Shown: one piece after another, positions 8,815 to 16,844 of the stretch
Numbering within the stretch: the stretch's first letter is position 1
Layout of the letters: the number at the start of each line of letters is the position of its first letter
Assembly (NCBI GenBank): GCA_027920525.1
Contig: CP115858.1
Location: forward strand, 1,054,001-1,118,000
Length of the DNA: 64,000 nt
Direction: 5' to 3'
Source of the DNA: Chryseobacterium daecheongense
GTDB lineage: Bacteria; Bacteroidota; Bacteroidia; Flavobacteriales; Weeksellaceae
Position numbers and translations under genes: made by a program
The notes under the pieces: model-generated
What the model saw: the letters and a program-made list of their open reading frames with translations, nothing else
Told to the model about the DNA's origin: nothing
Database searches by the model: none

Positions 8815-9334
8815 TTTCTTTAGTTTTAAAAAATTCAACCAGCCACCTTTTAGCTTTGTTTAACTGACTCTTACTTGTCCCTTCGGAGATATTAAGGATC
8901 TCAGCTATTTCCTGGTGCTTTTTCTCTTCAAAAACATATAAATTAAAAATAATCCTATACCCTGGTGGCATTTTAGAAAATATTTCTTCAAGATTAATTT
9001 CTTCCAATCCTTCTTCAAAATCGTCATCAGAAAAATCATCGGCGATTTCTACATCTGCATATAAAATGTTTTTTGTTTTCCTTATAAAATTTATTGAGTC
9101 ATTGATTATGATCTTTCTCAGCCAAAATGGAAAACTCTTGTAATCTCTGCATTCATTCAATTGAGTAAAGCACTTTAGGAATGCATTTAATAGAATATCT
9201 TCAGCATCATGGATATTATTGGTATAAGAATTCGCAACAGCCAACATTTTACTTGAAAAAGCATCATAAAGAGCTTTTTGAGCCCTCCGATCCTGTTTTT
9301 TAGCAAGTGTAAAGTTTTCTTCTAAATTCTTCAT
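8792..9334 (-). CDS. ECF-type RNA polymerase sigma factor
   Basis: 180 residues, the usual length for an extracytoplasmic-function sigma factor. Region 2 contains AEDILLNAFLKCFTQL, which binds core polymerase and the -10 region. An acidic linker follows (ADDFSDDDFEEGLEEINLEE). Region 4 carries a helix-turn-helix (HQEIAEILNISEGTSKSQLNKAKRWL) for -35 recognition. Its end overlaps the start region of the probable anti-sigma gene, pointing to co-translation. It likely controls an envelope-related regulon that may include the barrel protein downstream. Confidence 0.9.
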   Translation of the reverse strand: MKNLEENFTLAKKQDRRAQKALYDAFSSKMLAVANSYTNNIHDAEDILLNAFLKCFTQLNECRDYKSFPFWLRKIIINDSINFIRKTKNILYADVEIADDFSDDDFEEGLEEINLEEIFSKMPPGYRIIFNLYVFEEKKHQEIAEILNISEGTSKSQLNKAKRWLVEFFKTKENEKQNAE

Positions 9335-9394
9335 GTTTTAGTTTCTATCTTAAAGACGCGGAAAAATACAAAAGGTTGCCTGAAAAAATAAAAA

Positions 9395-9420
9395 AATGCA
9401 CTTTATTTGTAAAGTGCATT
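9395..9420 (-). terminator. Terminator after the nucleoside-permease-like gene
   Basis: Ten-base perfect arms (AATGCACTTT 9395-9404, AAAGTGCATT 9411-9420) are followed leftwards by a T-run. It lies 33 bases beyond the stop codon at 9453. Confidence 0.85.
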
Positions 9421-9452
9421 GTATTGTATTGATAATAAGCTTAATATTTTTT

Positions 9453-10835
9453 TTAATGGTTGATATGGGCTACTTCTTTAGGATCGTGTTTGTGTTTAAA
9501 TAAAAGAGCAAAAAGAATAGCCAAAACTAATGCATACGCAGCAAAAGATAACCAGATATTCTGCCAGTCTTTTACCATCACAATAGAGGACAAAGTTCCA
9601 TCGGAATTAACAGCTGCATTAAAAGAATTTTTCAGAATTTCCAAAAATGTCGGATTATCGGGAGTTGTTTCCAGATAAGCAGATAAATCACTTACATTAG
9701 TAAATTCACGTGTAAAGAATTTATCAATCGCCCAACCTGCCATATAACTTCCAAAAACAGCTCCAAAACCATTCGTCATCATCATAAATAAACCCTGTGC
9801 AGAAGAACGGATCTTTTTATCGGTTGTGGTCTCTACGAAAAGGGAACCTGAAATATTGAAGAAATCGAATGCCATTCCATAAACAATGCAGGAAAGAATA
9901 ATCAGTGCAAGCCCATATCCTTCAGGAATTCCATATGCGAAAAAGCCAAACCTTAAAACCCAGGCAAGCATTGACATCAACATTACTTTCTTTATACCGA
10001 ATTTCTTTAAAAAGAAAGGAATTGCAAGGATAAACAGTGTTTCCGAAACCTGTGAAATCGACATAATAATTGTTGATCTCTGCACCACAAAAGAATCTGC
10101 ATATTTAGGAAAATGAGCAAATTCACTCAAAAATACATCACCATATGCATTGGTAAGTTGTAAGGCAGCCCCTAAAAGCATGGAAAATAAAAAGAATAAT
10201 GCTGTTTTATAATTAGCAAAAAGTTTAAAGGCATTCAGTCCTAATTGCTCTGATAACGGAGCATTTTTATCAATCAGTTTTTGAGGTGGGCATTTAGGTA
10301 AAGTTAATGCATAAATTCCTAATAAAATTGCAATAACGCCTCCTATATAAAATTGTCCTTCGGTTGCTTTGTTTCCTGTAAGATTTGTTATCCACATGGC
10401 TACAATAAATCCTATTGTCCCCCAAACCCGTATAGGTGGAAAGTCTTTTACAACATCCAGATTACTATTTTTCAGTATCGTATATGAAATAGAGTTGGCA
10501 AGAGCAATAGTAGGCATGTAGAAACACATAGCAGCCAGCATGACATAAAAGAATGAATTAGGATCGCCTGTATGTGGCAAGATAAATAAGACAATTCCGT
10601 AAAGAATCTGTAAAACCGAAAAAATCCGCTCTGCATTTACCCAACGGTCTGCTATAATTCCGGTTATGGTAGGCATAAAGATAGAAGCTATCCCCATTGT
10701 TCCGAAAACAGCTCCAAACTGAGTTCCATCCCAATGTTTTGTACCGAACCAAAAATTAGCCATCGTAATCAGCCATGCACCCCAAACAAAAAACTGCAGA
10801 AAGCTGAGGATGGTAAGTCGTAATTTTAAATTCAT
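9453..10835 (-). CDS. MFS transporter of the nucleoside:H+ symporter (NupG/XapB-like) family
   Basis: 460 residues with about 12 transmembrane segments. The N-terminus (MNLKLRLTILSFLQFFVWGAW) and the segment GIIADRWVNAERIFSVLQ match the NupG/XapB family, which imports nucleosides with protons. An insertion of about 30 residues near position 385-415 is hydrophilic. The start lies 21 bases after the BFN nuclease stop codon on the same strand, so the two form an operon, consistent with salvage of nucleic-acid products. Substrate specificity is an inference. Confidence 0.85.
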   Translation of the reverse strand: MNLKLRLTILSFLQFFVWGAWLITMANFWFGTKHWDGTQFGAVFGTMGIASIFMPTITGIIADRWVNAERIFSVLQILYGIVLFILPHTGDPNSFFYVMLAAMCFYMPTIALANSISYTILKNSNLDVVKDFPPIRVWGTIGFIVAMWITNLTGNKATEGQFYIGGVIAILLGIYALTLPKCPPQKLIDKNAPLSEQLGLNAFKLFANYKTALFFLFSMLLGAALQLTNAYGDVFLSEFAHFPKYADSFVVQRSTIIMSISQVSETLFILAIPFFLKKFGIKKVMLMSMLAWVLRFGFFAYGIPEGYGLALIILSCIVYGMAFDFFNISGSLFVETTTDKKIRSSAQGLFMMMTNGFGAVFGSYMAGWAIDKFFTREFTNVSDLSAYLETTPDNPTFLEILKNSFNAAVNSDGTLSSIVMVKDWQNIWLSFAAYALVLAILFALLFKHKHDPKEVAHINH

Positions 10836-10856
10836 AGTTTAATTGTAAGTATCTCT

Positions 10857-11456
10857 TTAGTCAATTTTCTTTTTCCTCCTTTTGATTTCTTCCTGAATCT
10901 CCAAAGCGGTGTCAAAGTCTTCTTCCTTTACAGCATCTTCCAATAATTTCTGTAATTCCTCCATAGAGAGAGATCTTAAATTATCTTCTGTCTGAACTGT
11001 TTCAGAAAATGACTGTTCCTCCTTGGAAACATCTTCCAATTCCAAAAGAATTCCTGCTTCATTTAAGACTTGTTGAGTGGTAAAAATAGGCGCGTCAAAG
11101 CGTACTGCCATAGCAACGGCGTCAGAAGTTCTGGCATCTAAAATCAGTTCTTCTTCCGTTATTTTATTTTTGAAGTTTATGTTGGAAAAGAAAACTCCAT
11201 CTACAATTTGATAAATAATCACGGACACCAATTCATAATTTGCCGAAACTATAAATTTTGTAAATAAATCATGGGTAAGAGGACGTGGTGGATGAATATC
11301 TTTCTCCAGACCAAGAGAAATGGATTGTGCCTCGAAATTTCCTATAACAACAGGTAACTTTATGTGTGTTTCTTCATGTTCCAATAACAAAGCGTACGCC
11401 CCTGATTGGGTCTGGCTGTACGATATTCCTCGAATAATTAGCTGTTTATAATCCAT
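10857..11456 (-). CDS. Bifunctional nuclease (BFN/DUF151) family protein with UVR motif
   Basis: 199 residues. The first part (about 1-135) is the BFN domain, containing LPVVIGNFEAQSISLGLE, RPLTHDLF and the DARTSDAVAMAVRF motif. The C-terminal MEELQKLLEDAVKEEDFDTA begins a UVR motif as found in UvrB/UvrC and ClpC partners. The family includes plant proteins with RNase and DNase activity; the bacterial role is not established. The upstream -7 box ends only six bases before the ATG, so the mRNA may be leaderless. It is followed by the nucleoside transporter in the same operon. Confidence 0.85.
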   Translation of the reverse strand: MDYKQLIIRGISYSQTQSGAYALLLEHEETHIKLPVVIGNFEAQSISLGLEKDIHPPRPLTHDLFTKFIVSANYELVSVIIYQIVDGVFFSNINFKNKITEEELILDARTSDAVAMAVRFDAPIFTTQQVLNEAGILLELEDVSKEEQSFSETVQTEDNLRSLSMEELQKLLEDAVKEEDFDTALEIQEEIKRRKKKID

Positions 11457-11461
11457 AGCTA

Positions 11462-11469
11462 CAAAGATA
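11462..11469 (-). promoter_or_regulatory. -7 box of the BFN-transporter operon
   Basis: Reads TATCTTTG on the minus strand, an exact TAnnTTTG match, with its last base six positions from the ATG at 11456. This would place the transcription start at or next to the start codon. No TTG is seen at the usual -33 distance. Confidence 0.6.
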
Positions 11470-11511
11470 AAGTAATTTTTGAATGTAGGTTTTACTTTTT
11501 GGACAAAAATA

Positions 11512-11535
11512 AAAGCTCGGAAAAACCCGAACTTT
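11512..11535 (-). terminator. Terminator after etfA
   Basis: AAAG-c-TCGG pairs with CCGA-a-CTTT around a six-base loop and is followed leftwards by a T-rich run, 29 bases past the etfA stop codon. Confidence 0.7.
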
Positions 11536-11563
11536 CATTTTTTATATAGTATAAAACTAAATT

Positions 11564-12511
11564 TTATCCTTTGATTGCTTTAATTTTTTCAGTTAATGCC
11601 GGTATAATCTGGAATGCATCACCAACTACCCCATAATCTGCTGATTTGAAGAAAGGAGCTTCCGGATCACTGTTGATCACAACAATTGTTTTAGAAGAGT
11701 TTACTCCTGCTAAATGCTGGATAGCGCCAGAAATACCTACTGCAATATAAAGGTTAGGAGAAATTGCTTTACCTGTTTGCCCTACGTGCTCAGTGTGAGG
11801 TCTCCAACCAATATCGGAAACAGGCTTGGAACAAGCTGTAGCCGCACCTAAAACATTGGCAAGGTCTTCAATCATTCCCCAGTTTTCAGGACCTTTTAAA
11901 CCTCTTCCCGCTGAAACTACAATTTCAGCTTCTTTAAGATCCAACTTCCCTGAGCTTTGTTCATGAGAAACCACCTTAGTATCTTCATTAGCCACTGATA
12001 AGTTTTTCACCTCTTCAGAACCTGACACCGGATTCTCTTTAATTCCGAAAGCATTTTGAGAAACAGTAATAATTACTCCTGTCCCCTCAGCTTTAGCATG
12101 CATAAATCCTTTTCCTGAGAAAGCTCTTCTCTTCACCTGGAACGGCGAAATACTTTCAGGAGCTGCCAATACATTAGTAATTAAAGAAAAATTCTTCATT
12201 ACAGCTAACATAGGAGCTACGGAAGAAGCATCGGTAGTATGAGGAAAAACAATTATGTTTCCATTCGCCACCTCACTCACTGCCTGAGCAAATGCTTTTG
12301 CTGAAAAGTTTTTAAGACCTTCGTCTTTAATATTGATGACATTAGATGCTCCATATTTATATAATAAATCTGAAGAATCTGTAGGGTTTACAGAAATTGC
12401 TGTAACGATATCTCCCGCCTGATCAGCAATAGCTTTAGCATACGAAACTGCTTCAAAAGCTGCTTTTTTGTAAACTCCGTTTATATTTTCTGCGTATACG
12501 AATACTGCCAT
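11564..12511 (-). CDS. etfA: Electron transfer flavoprotein, alpha subunit
   Basis: 315 residues, normal length. The C-terminal FAD-binding region is clear: GRGLKGPENWGMIEDLANVL, then ACSKPVSDIGWRPHTEHVGQTG and YIAVGISGAIQHLAGVNSS, and near the end INSDPEAPFFKSADYGVVGD. With EtfB it forms a soluble FAD heterodimer that carries electrons from acyl-CoA dehydrogenases to ETF:quinone oxidoreductase. It lies 43 bases after etfB on the same strand, so the two are co-transcribed. Confidence 0.96.
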   Translation of the reverse strand: MAVFVYAENINGVYKKAAFEAVSYAKAIADQAGDIVTAISVNPTDSSDLLYKYGASNVINIKDEGLKNFSAKAFAQAVSEVANGNIIVFPHTTDASSVAPMLAVMKNFSLITNVLAAPESISPFQVKRRAFSGKGFMHAKAEGTGVIITVSQNAFGIKENPVSGSEEVKNLSVANEDTKVVSHEQSSGKLDLKEAEIVVSAGRGLKGPENWGMIEDLANVLGAATACSKPVSDIGWRPHTEHVGQTGKAISPNLYIAVGISGAIQHLAGVNSSKTIVVINSDPEAPFFKSADYGVVGDAFQIIPALTEKIKAIKG

Positions 12512-12554
12512 TTTTTTTGAATTAAAAGATTAAAAAATTTAATAATTAAAAGAT

Positions 12555-13301
12555 TTAGATCACTTTAGCTTCTTCGTGAAGTAATCTTACCAGCTCATCC
12601 AGATTGTCCGGAGAAACCATTTTCACAGCAGCTCTTGGAGGAACACTATCATAAGAAACTCCCTGAACTTTCACTTCAGAAGAAGTAGGCTCAACAACCT
12701 GCAAAGGTTTTGTTCTTGCAGACATAATCCCTCTCATATTAGGAATAATTAGATCTTTTTCGTCCACCAAACCTTTCTGTCCGGCAATCACAGCAGGAAG
12801 TTTTACAGAAATCGTTTCTTTACCTCCTTCAATCTCTCTTACTGCAGTAGCTTCGCTTCCATTAACATCCAAACCAACAGATGCATTCACAAACGGCTGA
12901 TTTAGCAACTGTGCTACCATTCCGGGAACAGAACCTCCATTATAATCAATAGACTCTTTTCCACAAAGGATAAGATCGTAACCTCCATTTTGAGCAACAG
13001 CAGCAATTTCTTTAGCTGTTGAATAACTATCTTTTGGATCAAGATTTACTCTAACTGCATCATTTGCACCAATTGCCAATGCCTTTCTGATAACCGGTTC
13101 CGTTGCAGCATCTCCTACATTAATAACCGTCACTGTAGCTCCTTGGGACTCCTGAAGTTTAACTGCCTTTGTCAACGCAAATTCATCTAATGGATTGATT
13201 ACCCACTGAATTCCGTTTTTGTCGAAAGCAGACTTATCTGCTGTAAAGTTAATTTTGGAAGTAGTATCCGGAACACTACTAATACAAACTAATATTTTCA
13301 T
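12555..13301 (-). CDS. etfB: Electron transfer flavoprotein, beta subunit
   Basis: 248 residues. It starts MKILVCISSVPDTTSKINF and has the family segments WVINPLDEFALTKAVKLQES, LILCGKESIDYNGGSVPGM and LPAVIAGQKGLVDE that shape the AMP-binding cleft. It pairs with EtfA encoded directly downstream. The upstream region contains TATATTTA (near 13380), a near match to the -7 element and a weak promoter candidate. Confidence 0.96.
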   Translation of the reverse strand: MKILVCISSVPDTTSKINFTADKSAFDKNGIQWVINPLDEFALTKAVKLQESQGATVTVINVGDAATEPVIRKALAIGANDAVRVNLDPKDSYSTAKEIAAVAQNGGYDLILCGKESIDYNGGSVPGMVAQLLNQPFVNASVGLDVNGSEATAVREIEGGKETISVKLPAVIAGQKGLVDEKDLIIPNMRGIMSARTKPLQVVEPTSSEVKVQGVSYDSVPPRAAVKMVSPDNLDELVRLLHEEAKVI

Positions 13302-13449
13302 GTGTACTATTTTATTTTTCTCTTTATTGCATAAAAGCCTGGTGTTGTTATGCAGAGATTTTGTTTGATTAATTTCTGTAAATATAAATAAAAAATATAT
13401 TATGCATGCATAATACTTATGATTTTATTATTCAATACATTAAATGTAT

Positions 13450-14157
13450 TTATTTTGCCGGTTTAGTCGCCCTGAACTCTATCTTACTAGGTAAAACCCT
13501 TGGATTCATTTTTAAAATATCCAACACCAGATTTCCCATATCTTCAGGCTGAATTTTCCATGCATCTTTTTCTGAAACAACATTCCCGTTGAAATTCGTC
13601 GCTACAGATCCCGGCATAATGACTGTTGTTTTAATATTATATTTTCTTAGATCTATCATTGCGGCCTGTGTAAAACCAACAACCCCAAATTTTGAGGCGT
13701 TATAACCAGTTCCGTTTTCAAAAAAATTAGCTCCTGCCAGACTTGAAATTGTAATATAATATCCTTCCGTCTTCTTTAACTCCTCAACTGAAGCTTTTAA
13801 CGTATAAAAAGCGCCGGTTAAATTTGTTCCTATCATAGTATTCCATTCTTCCACAGTAAGTTCATCTACGGGCTTAAATATCCCTAATCCTGCATTCGCA
13901 ATTACAAAATCTACTTTTCCAAACTTCTGTACAGTGTATTTTATAGCTTCCTCTTCACTTTCAAGACTTCTCACATCTGAAACAATCCCTAAAACCTGTC
14001 CGGAATATGGCTGCAATTCTTTTTCTGCTTTCATTACATCTTCTCTTTTACGTCCTGAAAAGGCAACTGATACTCCGTTTTCCAATAAAATCCTGGCAAT
14101 TCCAAAACCTATCCCCTTGGTTCCTCCTGTTATATAGGCTACTTTATTTTCGATCAT
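13450..14157 (-). CDS. Short-chain dehydrogenase/reductase (SDR), classical type
   Basis: About 235 residues from the ATG at 14157 (MIENKVAYITGGTKGIGFG); an ATG three codons earlier at 14166 is also possible. The NAD(P)-binding GGTKGIGFG motif, the NAG motif (VIANAGLGIF), the catalytic Ser (TISSLAGA) and YNASK (Tyr, Lys) are all present. A basic residue after the first strand (SGRKRED) suggests NADP. Substrate unknown; annotations in relatives often call such proteins 3-oxoacyl-ACP reductase or sepiapterin reductase, but nothing here decides. It lies upstream of etfB on the same strand with a 148-base gap. Confidence 0.88.
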   Translation of the reverse strand: MIENKVAYITGGTKGIGFGIARILLENGVSVAFSGRKREDVMKAEKELQPYSGQVLGIVSDVRSLESEEEAIKYTVQKFGKVDFVIANAGLGIFKPVDELTVEEWNTMIGTNLTGAFYTLKASVEELKKTEGYYITISSLAGANFFENGTGYNASKFGVVGFTQAAMIDLRKYNIKTTVIMPGSVATNFNGNVVSEKDAWKIQPEDMGNLVLDILKMNPRVLPSKIEFRATKPAK

Positions 14158-14188
14158 ACATTTCACTTTAATTCCCTAAAATAAAAAA

Positions 14189-14208
14189 AACGCTTCAATT
14201 GAAGCGTT
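14189..14208 (-). terminator. Palindromic terminator after the T9SS cargo gene
   Basis: AACGCTTCAATTGAAGCGTT is a perfect 20-base palindrome followed leftwards by a T-run. It lies 26 bases past the stop codon at 14235. Confidence 0.85.
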
Positions 14209-14234
14209 AATTCTTGCTAAGATTAATCAGTTAT

Positions 14235-15251
14235 TTATTTTTTAATAATTTTTTTAGATATCTTCCCATCTATGGTCTCAATACTGATGATATAAGCACC
14301 TGAACCGAGATGCCTTACATCAATTTTATCTCCATCAAATTGCGCATGCATATTTCTTCCGGCAGCATTAAAAATTTCAATTTTAGTTACAGTTGACTTG
14401 GATTGTATAGCAACAAAATCAGTTGCAGGATTTGGATAAACCAAAACACTATCGTCCAACACGGAAGCTTCTTTTGTTCCTAATACTCCATTATTTGTAG
14501 CTGAAAGTGTATAATTATCAAAAGAAGTGATATGAGCAACCGTATTTCCCGCTCCAACAACAGAAACGAAATCCATTTCAAAAGGATCTACTCCGGGGGC
14601 GGCAGGAATGTAGGTAGCCGGAGGACTAGAAACAATACCGCCCGGACTTAACCATGTTACCACCCCTGTAGTTTTATTAAATGTACATTTTAATGTAATC
14701 CACGTATTTGCTGGATAGGTATATGTATTAGGCTCCAGATAAAAAAGAATATTACCCGTTACATTTGTCGTAGTATTGGTATAATATGCTATGCCTACAA
14801 CTCTTTGTGAAGCATAATCATATCCTGCTCCAAGAAGCGTTTTATGGGTCGTGGTATCATAAACTAAAACAGTTCCCCTGCCTGAACCTCCTGTAGCACT
14901 TCCTGTATATAAATTAAATTCCAATTTTAAAATATCATTTCCCGGCGTTCTAGCGGCCCAGGCAGCCGGTAAACCGTCTTTCCACATATATCTTGTCCCT
15001 GTTGCAGTAGCACTTCCCGTAAGCTGCAAAGATTTATCATGAGAAGCATCGATATTTACAATCTGTGCATCTGAATTAGACCCTCCTGCAAAATCGGTAC
15101 GAAATCCACCTTGCCCTAAAGTGTTTGGAGTAATAGTAGTTCCGACATTTCCTATGGTATAGGAATTAAAATTATCACCTTGTAAGGACTGAGCATTCCA
15201 TGTTTGGAATAAACCAAATAAAAATACACTAATAGATAAAACTTTTTTCAT
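14235..15251 (-). CDS. Secreted T9SS cargo protein, jelly-roll/lectin-like
   Basis: 338 residues from the ATG at 15251, where a typical signal peptide begins (MKKVLSISVFLFGLFQTWNAQ). An in-frame ATG at 15317 would add 22 residues before the signal peptide and is less likely. The middle (GDNFNSYTIGNVG... and SFDNYTLSAT) is rich in Thr, Gly and Asn with beta-strand character, resembling Bacteroidota proteins with a concanavalin-like fold. The C-terminus (VYPNPATDFVAIQSK... to KKIIKK) is a T9SS type A sorting domain. Function unknown; possibly an adhesin or carbohydrate binder. A promoter and palindrome lie about 220-290 bases upstream. Confidence 0.8.
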   Translation of the reverse strand: MKKVLSISVFLFGLFQTWNAQSLQGDNFNSYTIGNVGTTITPNTLGQGGFRTDFAGGSNSDAQIVNIDASHDKSLQLTGSATATGTRYMWKDGLPAAWAARTPGNDILKLEFNLYTGSATGGSGRGTVLVYDTTTHKTLLGAGYDYASQRVVGIAYYTNTTTNVTGNILFYLEPNTYTYPANTWITLKCTFNKTTGVVTWLSPGGIVSSPPATYIPAAPGVDPFEMDFVSVVGAGNTVAHITSFDNYTLSATNNGVLGTKEASVLDDSVLVYPNPATDFVAIQSKSTVTKIEIFNAAGRNMHAQFDGDKIDVRHLGSGAYIISIETIDGKISKKIIKK

Positions 15252-15469
15252 AACATAATTTTTTAGTATTATAACATTAATTTTTTTAGTACAAATTCCT
15301 TTAGAATCCATATTCATTATTAAGACAACTAAAATCTGAAAAGGTTGCTCATGAAATAAAAAAATAAATCAACCTGGAAAAATCATGATGTGATACGGGT
15401 ATATCCGCAGACCTCATTTTGTTGATTTTTTCGTGATGACTTATTCTGAGCCTGACCGATTTTATATTA

Positions 15470-15499
15470 CAAAACTATCTTGATACTAAAAGATTACAA
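15470..15499 (-). promoter_or_regulatory. Promoter of the T9SS cargo gene at 14235
   Basis: On the minus strand, TTG (15497-15499), a 19-base spacer and TAGTTTTG (15470-15477) match the Bacteroidota consensus. The transcript would have a leader of about 210 bases before the ATG at 15251. Confidence 0.6.
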
Positions 15500-15524
15500 A
15501 TACTTGGAAAAGGGTAATTATTTC

Positions 15525-15540
15525 TACCTAGTTTTAGGTA
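15525..15540. promoter_or_regulatory. Palindromic candidate operator
   Basis: TACCTA-GTTT-TAGGTA is a perfect six-base inverted repeat centred roughly 65-70 bases upstream of the predicted start of transcription for the cargo gene, a position typical for an activator. No known binding protein can be assigned from sequence. Confidence 0.4.
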
Positions 15541-15562
15541 TTTTTAAAAATATTTTGGCAAT

Positions 15563-15593
15563 AAAAAAACGCTCCGGATTGGAGCGTTTTTTA
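15563..15593 (-). terminator. Terminator after the second T9SS cargo gene
   Basis: ACGCTCC (15569-15575) pairs with GGAGCGT (15581-15587) around a five-base loop, with A- and T-runs extending the stem. It is 19 bases past the stop codon at 15612. Confidence 0.85.
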
Positions 15594-15611
15594 TACTAAA
15601 GTTTATTAGTT

Positions 15612-16535
15612 TTATTCTTTAATGATTTTTTGAACATATACTTTTCCATCACTTGCCTTAACCTTTAAGATATAAGTTCCTTTTGTAAAGCTTGATACGT
15701 TTACTTCATTAACATTTTTATTATTAGAAATTGAAGTAATCACTCTTCCATTCATGTCATAAATATCAATTCCTTCAGATTTTAAATTGTTACCAAATCT
15801 GAATTTTAAAACATCTTTAACCGGATTTGGAAAAACTTGAAAATCTTGCGAATTTGTAACTTCTGTAACTCCTAGTGTTGTTGTTGTGCCTTCAATAGAA
15901 AAAGCCAAACCATTAAGTGCTGCAGTATTTGTTAAGTCAAATAAATCCGTCCAATCAGTTGCTCCCGCTCCAAAAGCATCACTTGGATCAACTAACTTAG
16001 CTGGATTCCCATTTATTGTTCCTGCAAACCAATTAAATCGAGGACCTGCCGTATAAGCCGTTAGGTTTGTTTTTGCCGCAAATACTAACCAGTAAACAGT
16101 ATTAGGTTGTAATACAAGAGGTGTTGATAGCGCAGCTGCCACATCAATATTATAAGTATAATTGGAAGTTCCAGATTTTACCAAGCCATACCCTGGAGCA
16201 CCTTTAGCAATATTAATAGCTGCTATCGGAGCTACAGCCGAATTGTTAGGAATTCCCGCAGGGCTACCCGCTGCATTCGCATAAATGTATAACATTAAAC
16301 CAGTTCCAACAGTAGTTTCAAGAGTTCCAGAACTCTGAAAACCAGAAATAGAAATTTTTGTTATTGTACTTTGACTGGCAAGCGTAAAGTCATCAGCAGC
16401 TGCAACAAAATTCCCATTGGCGAGCACATCGGCAACAATACCATTAGTTGTAGTTGTAGGTTGAGAGAAAATAACAGTTTGAGCGTTTAGATTCATTACT
16501 CCAAGTAATAATCCCAGAATGTAGATTTTTTTCAT
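15612..16535 (-). CDS. Secreted T9SS cargo protein of unknown function
   Basis: 307 residues. Signal peptide about 1-18 (MKKIYILGLLLGVMNLNAQ). The body (VAAADDFTLASQSTITKISISG, TVYWLVFAAK) resembles Bacteroidota exported proteins with a beta-sandwich of the choice-of-anchor type, though I cannot name the family with certainty. The last 75 residues (VFPNPVKDVLKFRFG... VQKIIKE) are a T9SS type A sorting domain, so export and surface attachment are likely. It has its own terminator; a near-consensus -7 element (TATCTTTA) occurs about 25 bases upstream of the ATG. Confidence 0.8.
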   Translation of the reverse strand: MKKIYILGLLLGVMNLNAQTVIFSQPTTTTNGIVADVLANGNFVAAADDFTLASQSTITKISISGFQSSGTLETTVGTGLMLYIYANAAGSPAGIPNNSAVAPIAAINIAKGAPGYGLVKSGTSNYTYNIDVAAALSTPLVLQPNTVYWLVFAAKTNLTAYTAGPRFNWFAGTINGNPAKLVDPSDAFGAGATDWTDLFDLTNTAALNGLAFSIEGTTTTLGVTEVTNSQDFQVFPNPVKDVLKFRFGNNLKSEGIDIYDMNGRVITSISNNKNVNEVNVSSFTKGTYILKVKASDGKVYVQKIIKE

Positions 16536-16844
16536 GATATAATTTTTTAGTTATCACCGTAAAGATATTTCATTTTATTGATTAAAAAAAATTTTATCAA
16601 ATAAATAAAACAATCAAAAATAATCAATCATATAAATAACAAATAAGATAAATTAATCCACATAATAGTGAAAAATATGTATTTTTTAAAAAAAATTCAA
16701 TCATTAATAAAATAAACCATAAATAACATTTTAATGTAAAAATACCTGAGTCAAAATAAAAAAGATAGGATACCTGGTGGGGTATCCTATCTTTTATTTG
16801 TTTACTACAATATGTGCAAGCACTTAGCTTCTCATACTGTTCTG
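16536..16844. other. 309-base AT-rich gap
   Basis: Apart from the dipeptidase terminator (16760-16795), this is very AT-rich, low-complexity sequence with repeated AATCA/ATAAA words and many short A-runs. No open frame, RNA gene or clear repeat unit was recognised. Confidence 0.5.
16760..16795 (-). terminator. Strong terminator after the M20 dipeptidase gene
   Basis: A perfect 15-bp stem (16760-16774 with 16781-16795) has a six-base loop, preceded and followed by A- and T-rich runs. It lies 50 bases past the stop codon at 16845. Confidence 0.9.

Larger units (their letters stand above)
15252..15611 (-). other. 360-base gap with promoter, palindrome and a short upstream reading frame
   Basis: This stretch holds the terminator of the next cargo gene (15563-15593), the palindrome TACCTAGTTTTAGGTA (15525-15540), a promoter (15470-15499, minus) and a 22-codon reading frame (15417 down to 15349, minus, MRSADIPVSHHDF...). 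The frame has no recognisable homology and could be a leader peptide or chance. No RNA gene was recognised. Confidence 0.5.

Noticed and set aside
15252..15317. Upstream ATG at 15317 as the start of the T9SS cargo protein
   Set aside because: It would place 22 polar and mixed residues before a complete signal peptide; the ATG at 15251 begins a standard one.
16536..16740. CRISPR or satellite repeat in the AT-rich gap
   Set aside because: The repeated words are short, irregular and without constant spacing; simple AT-rich composition explains them.
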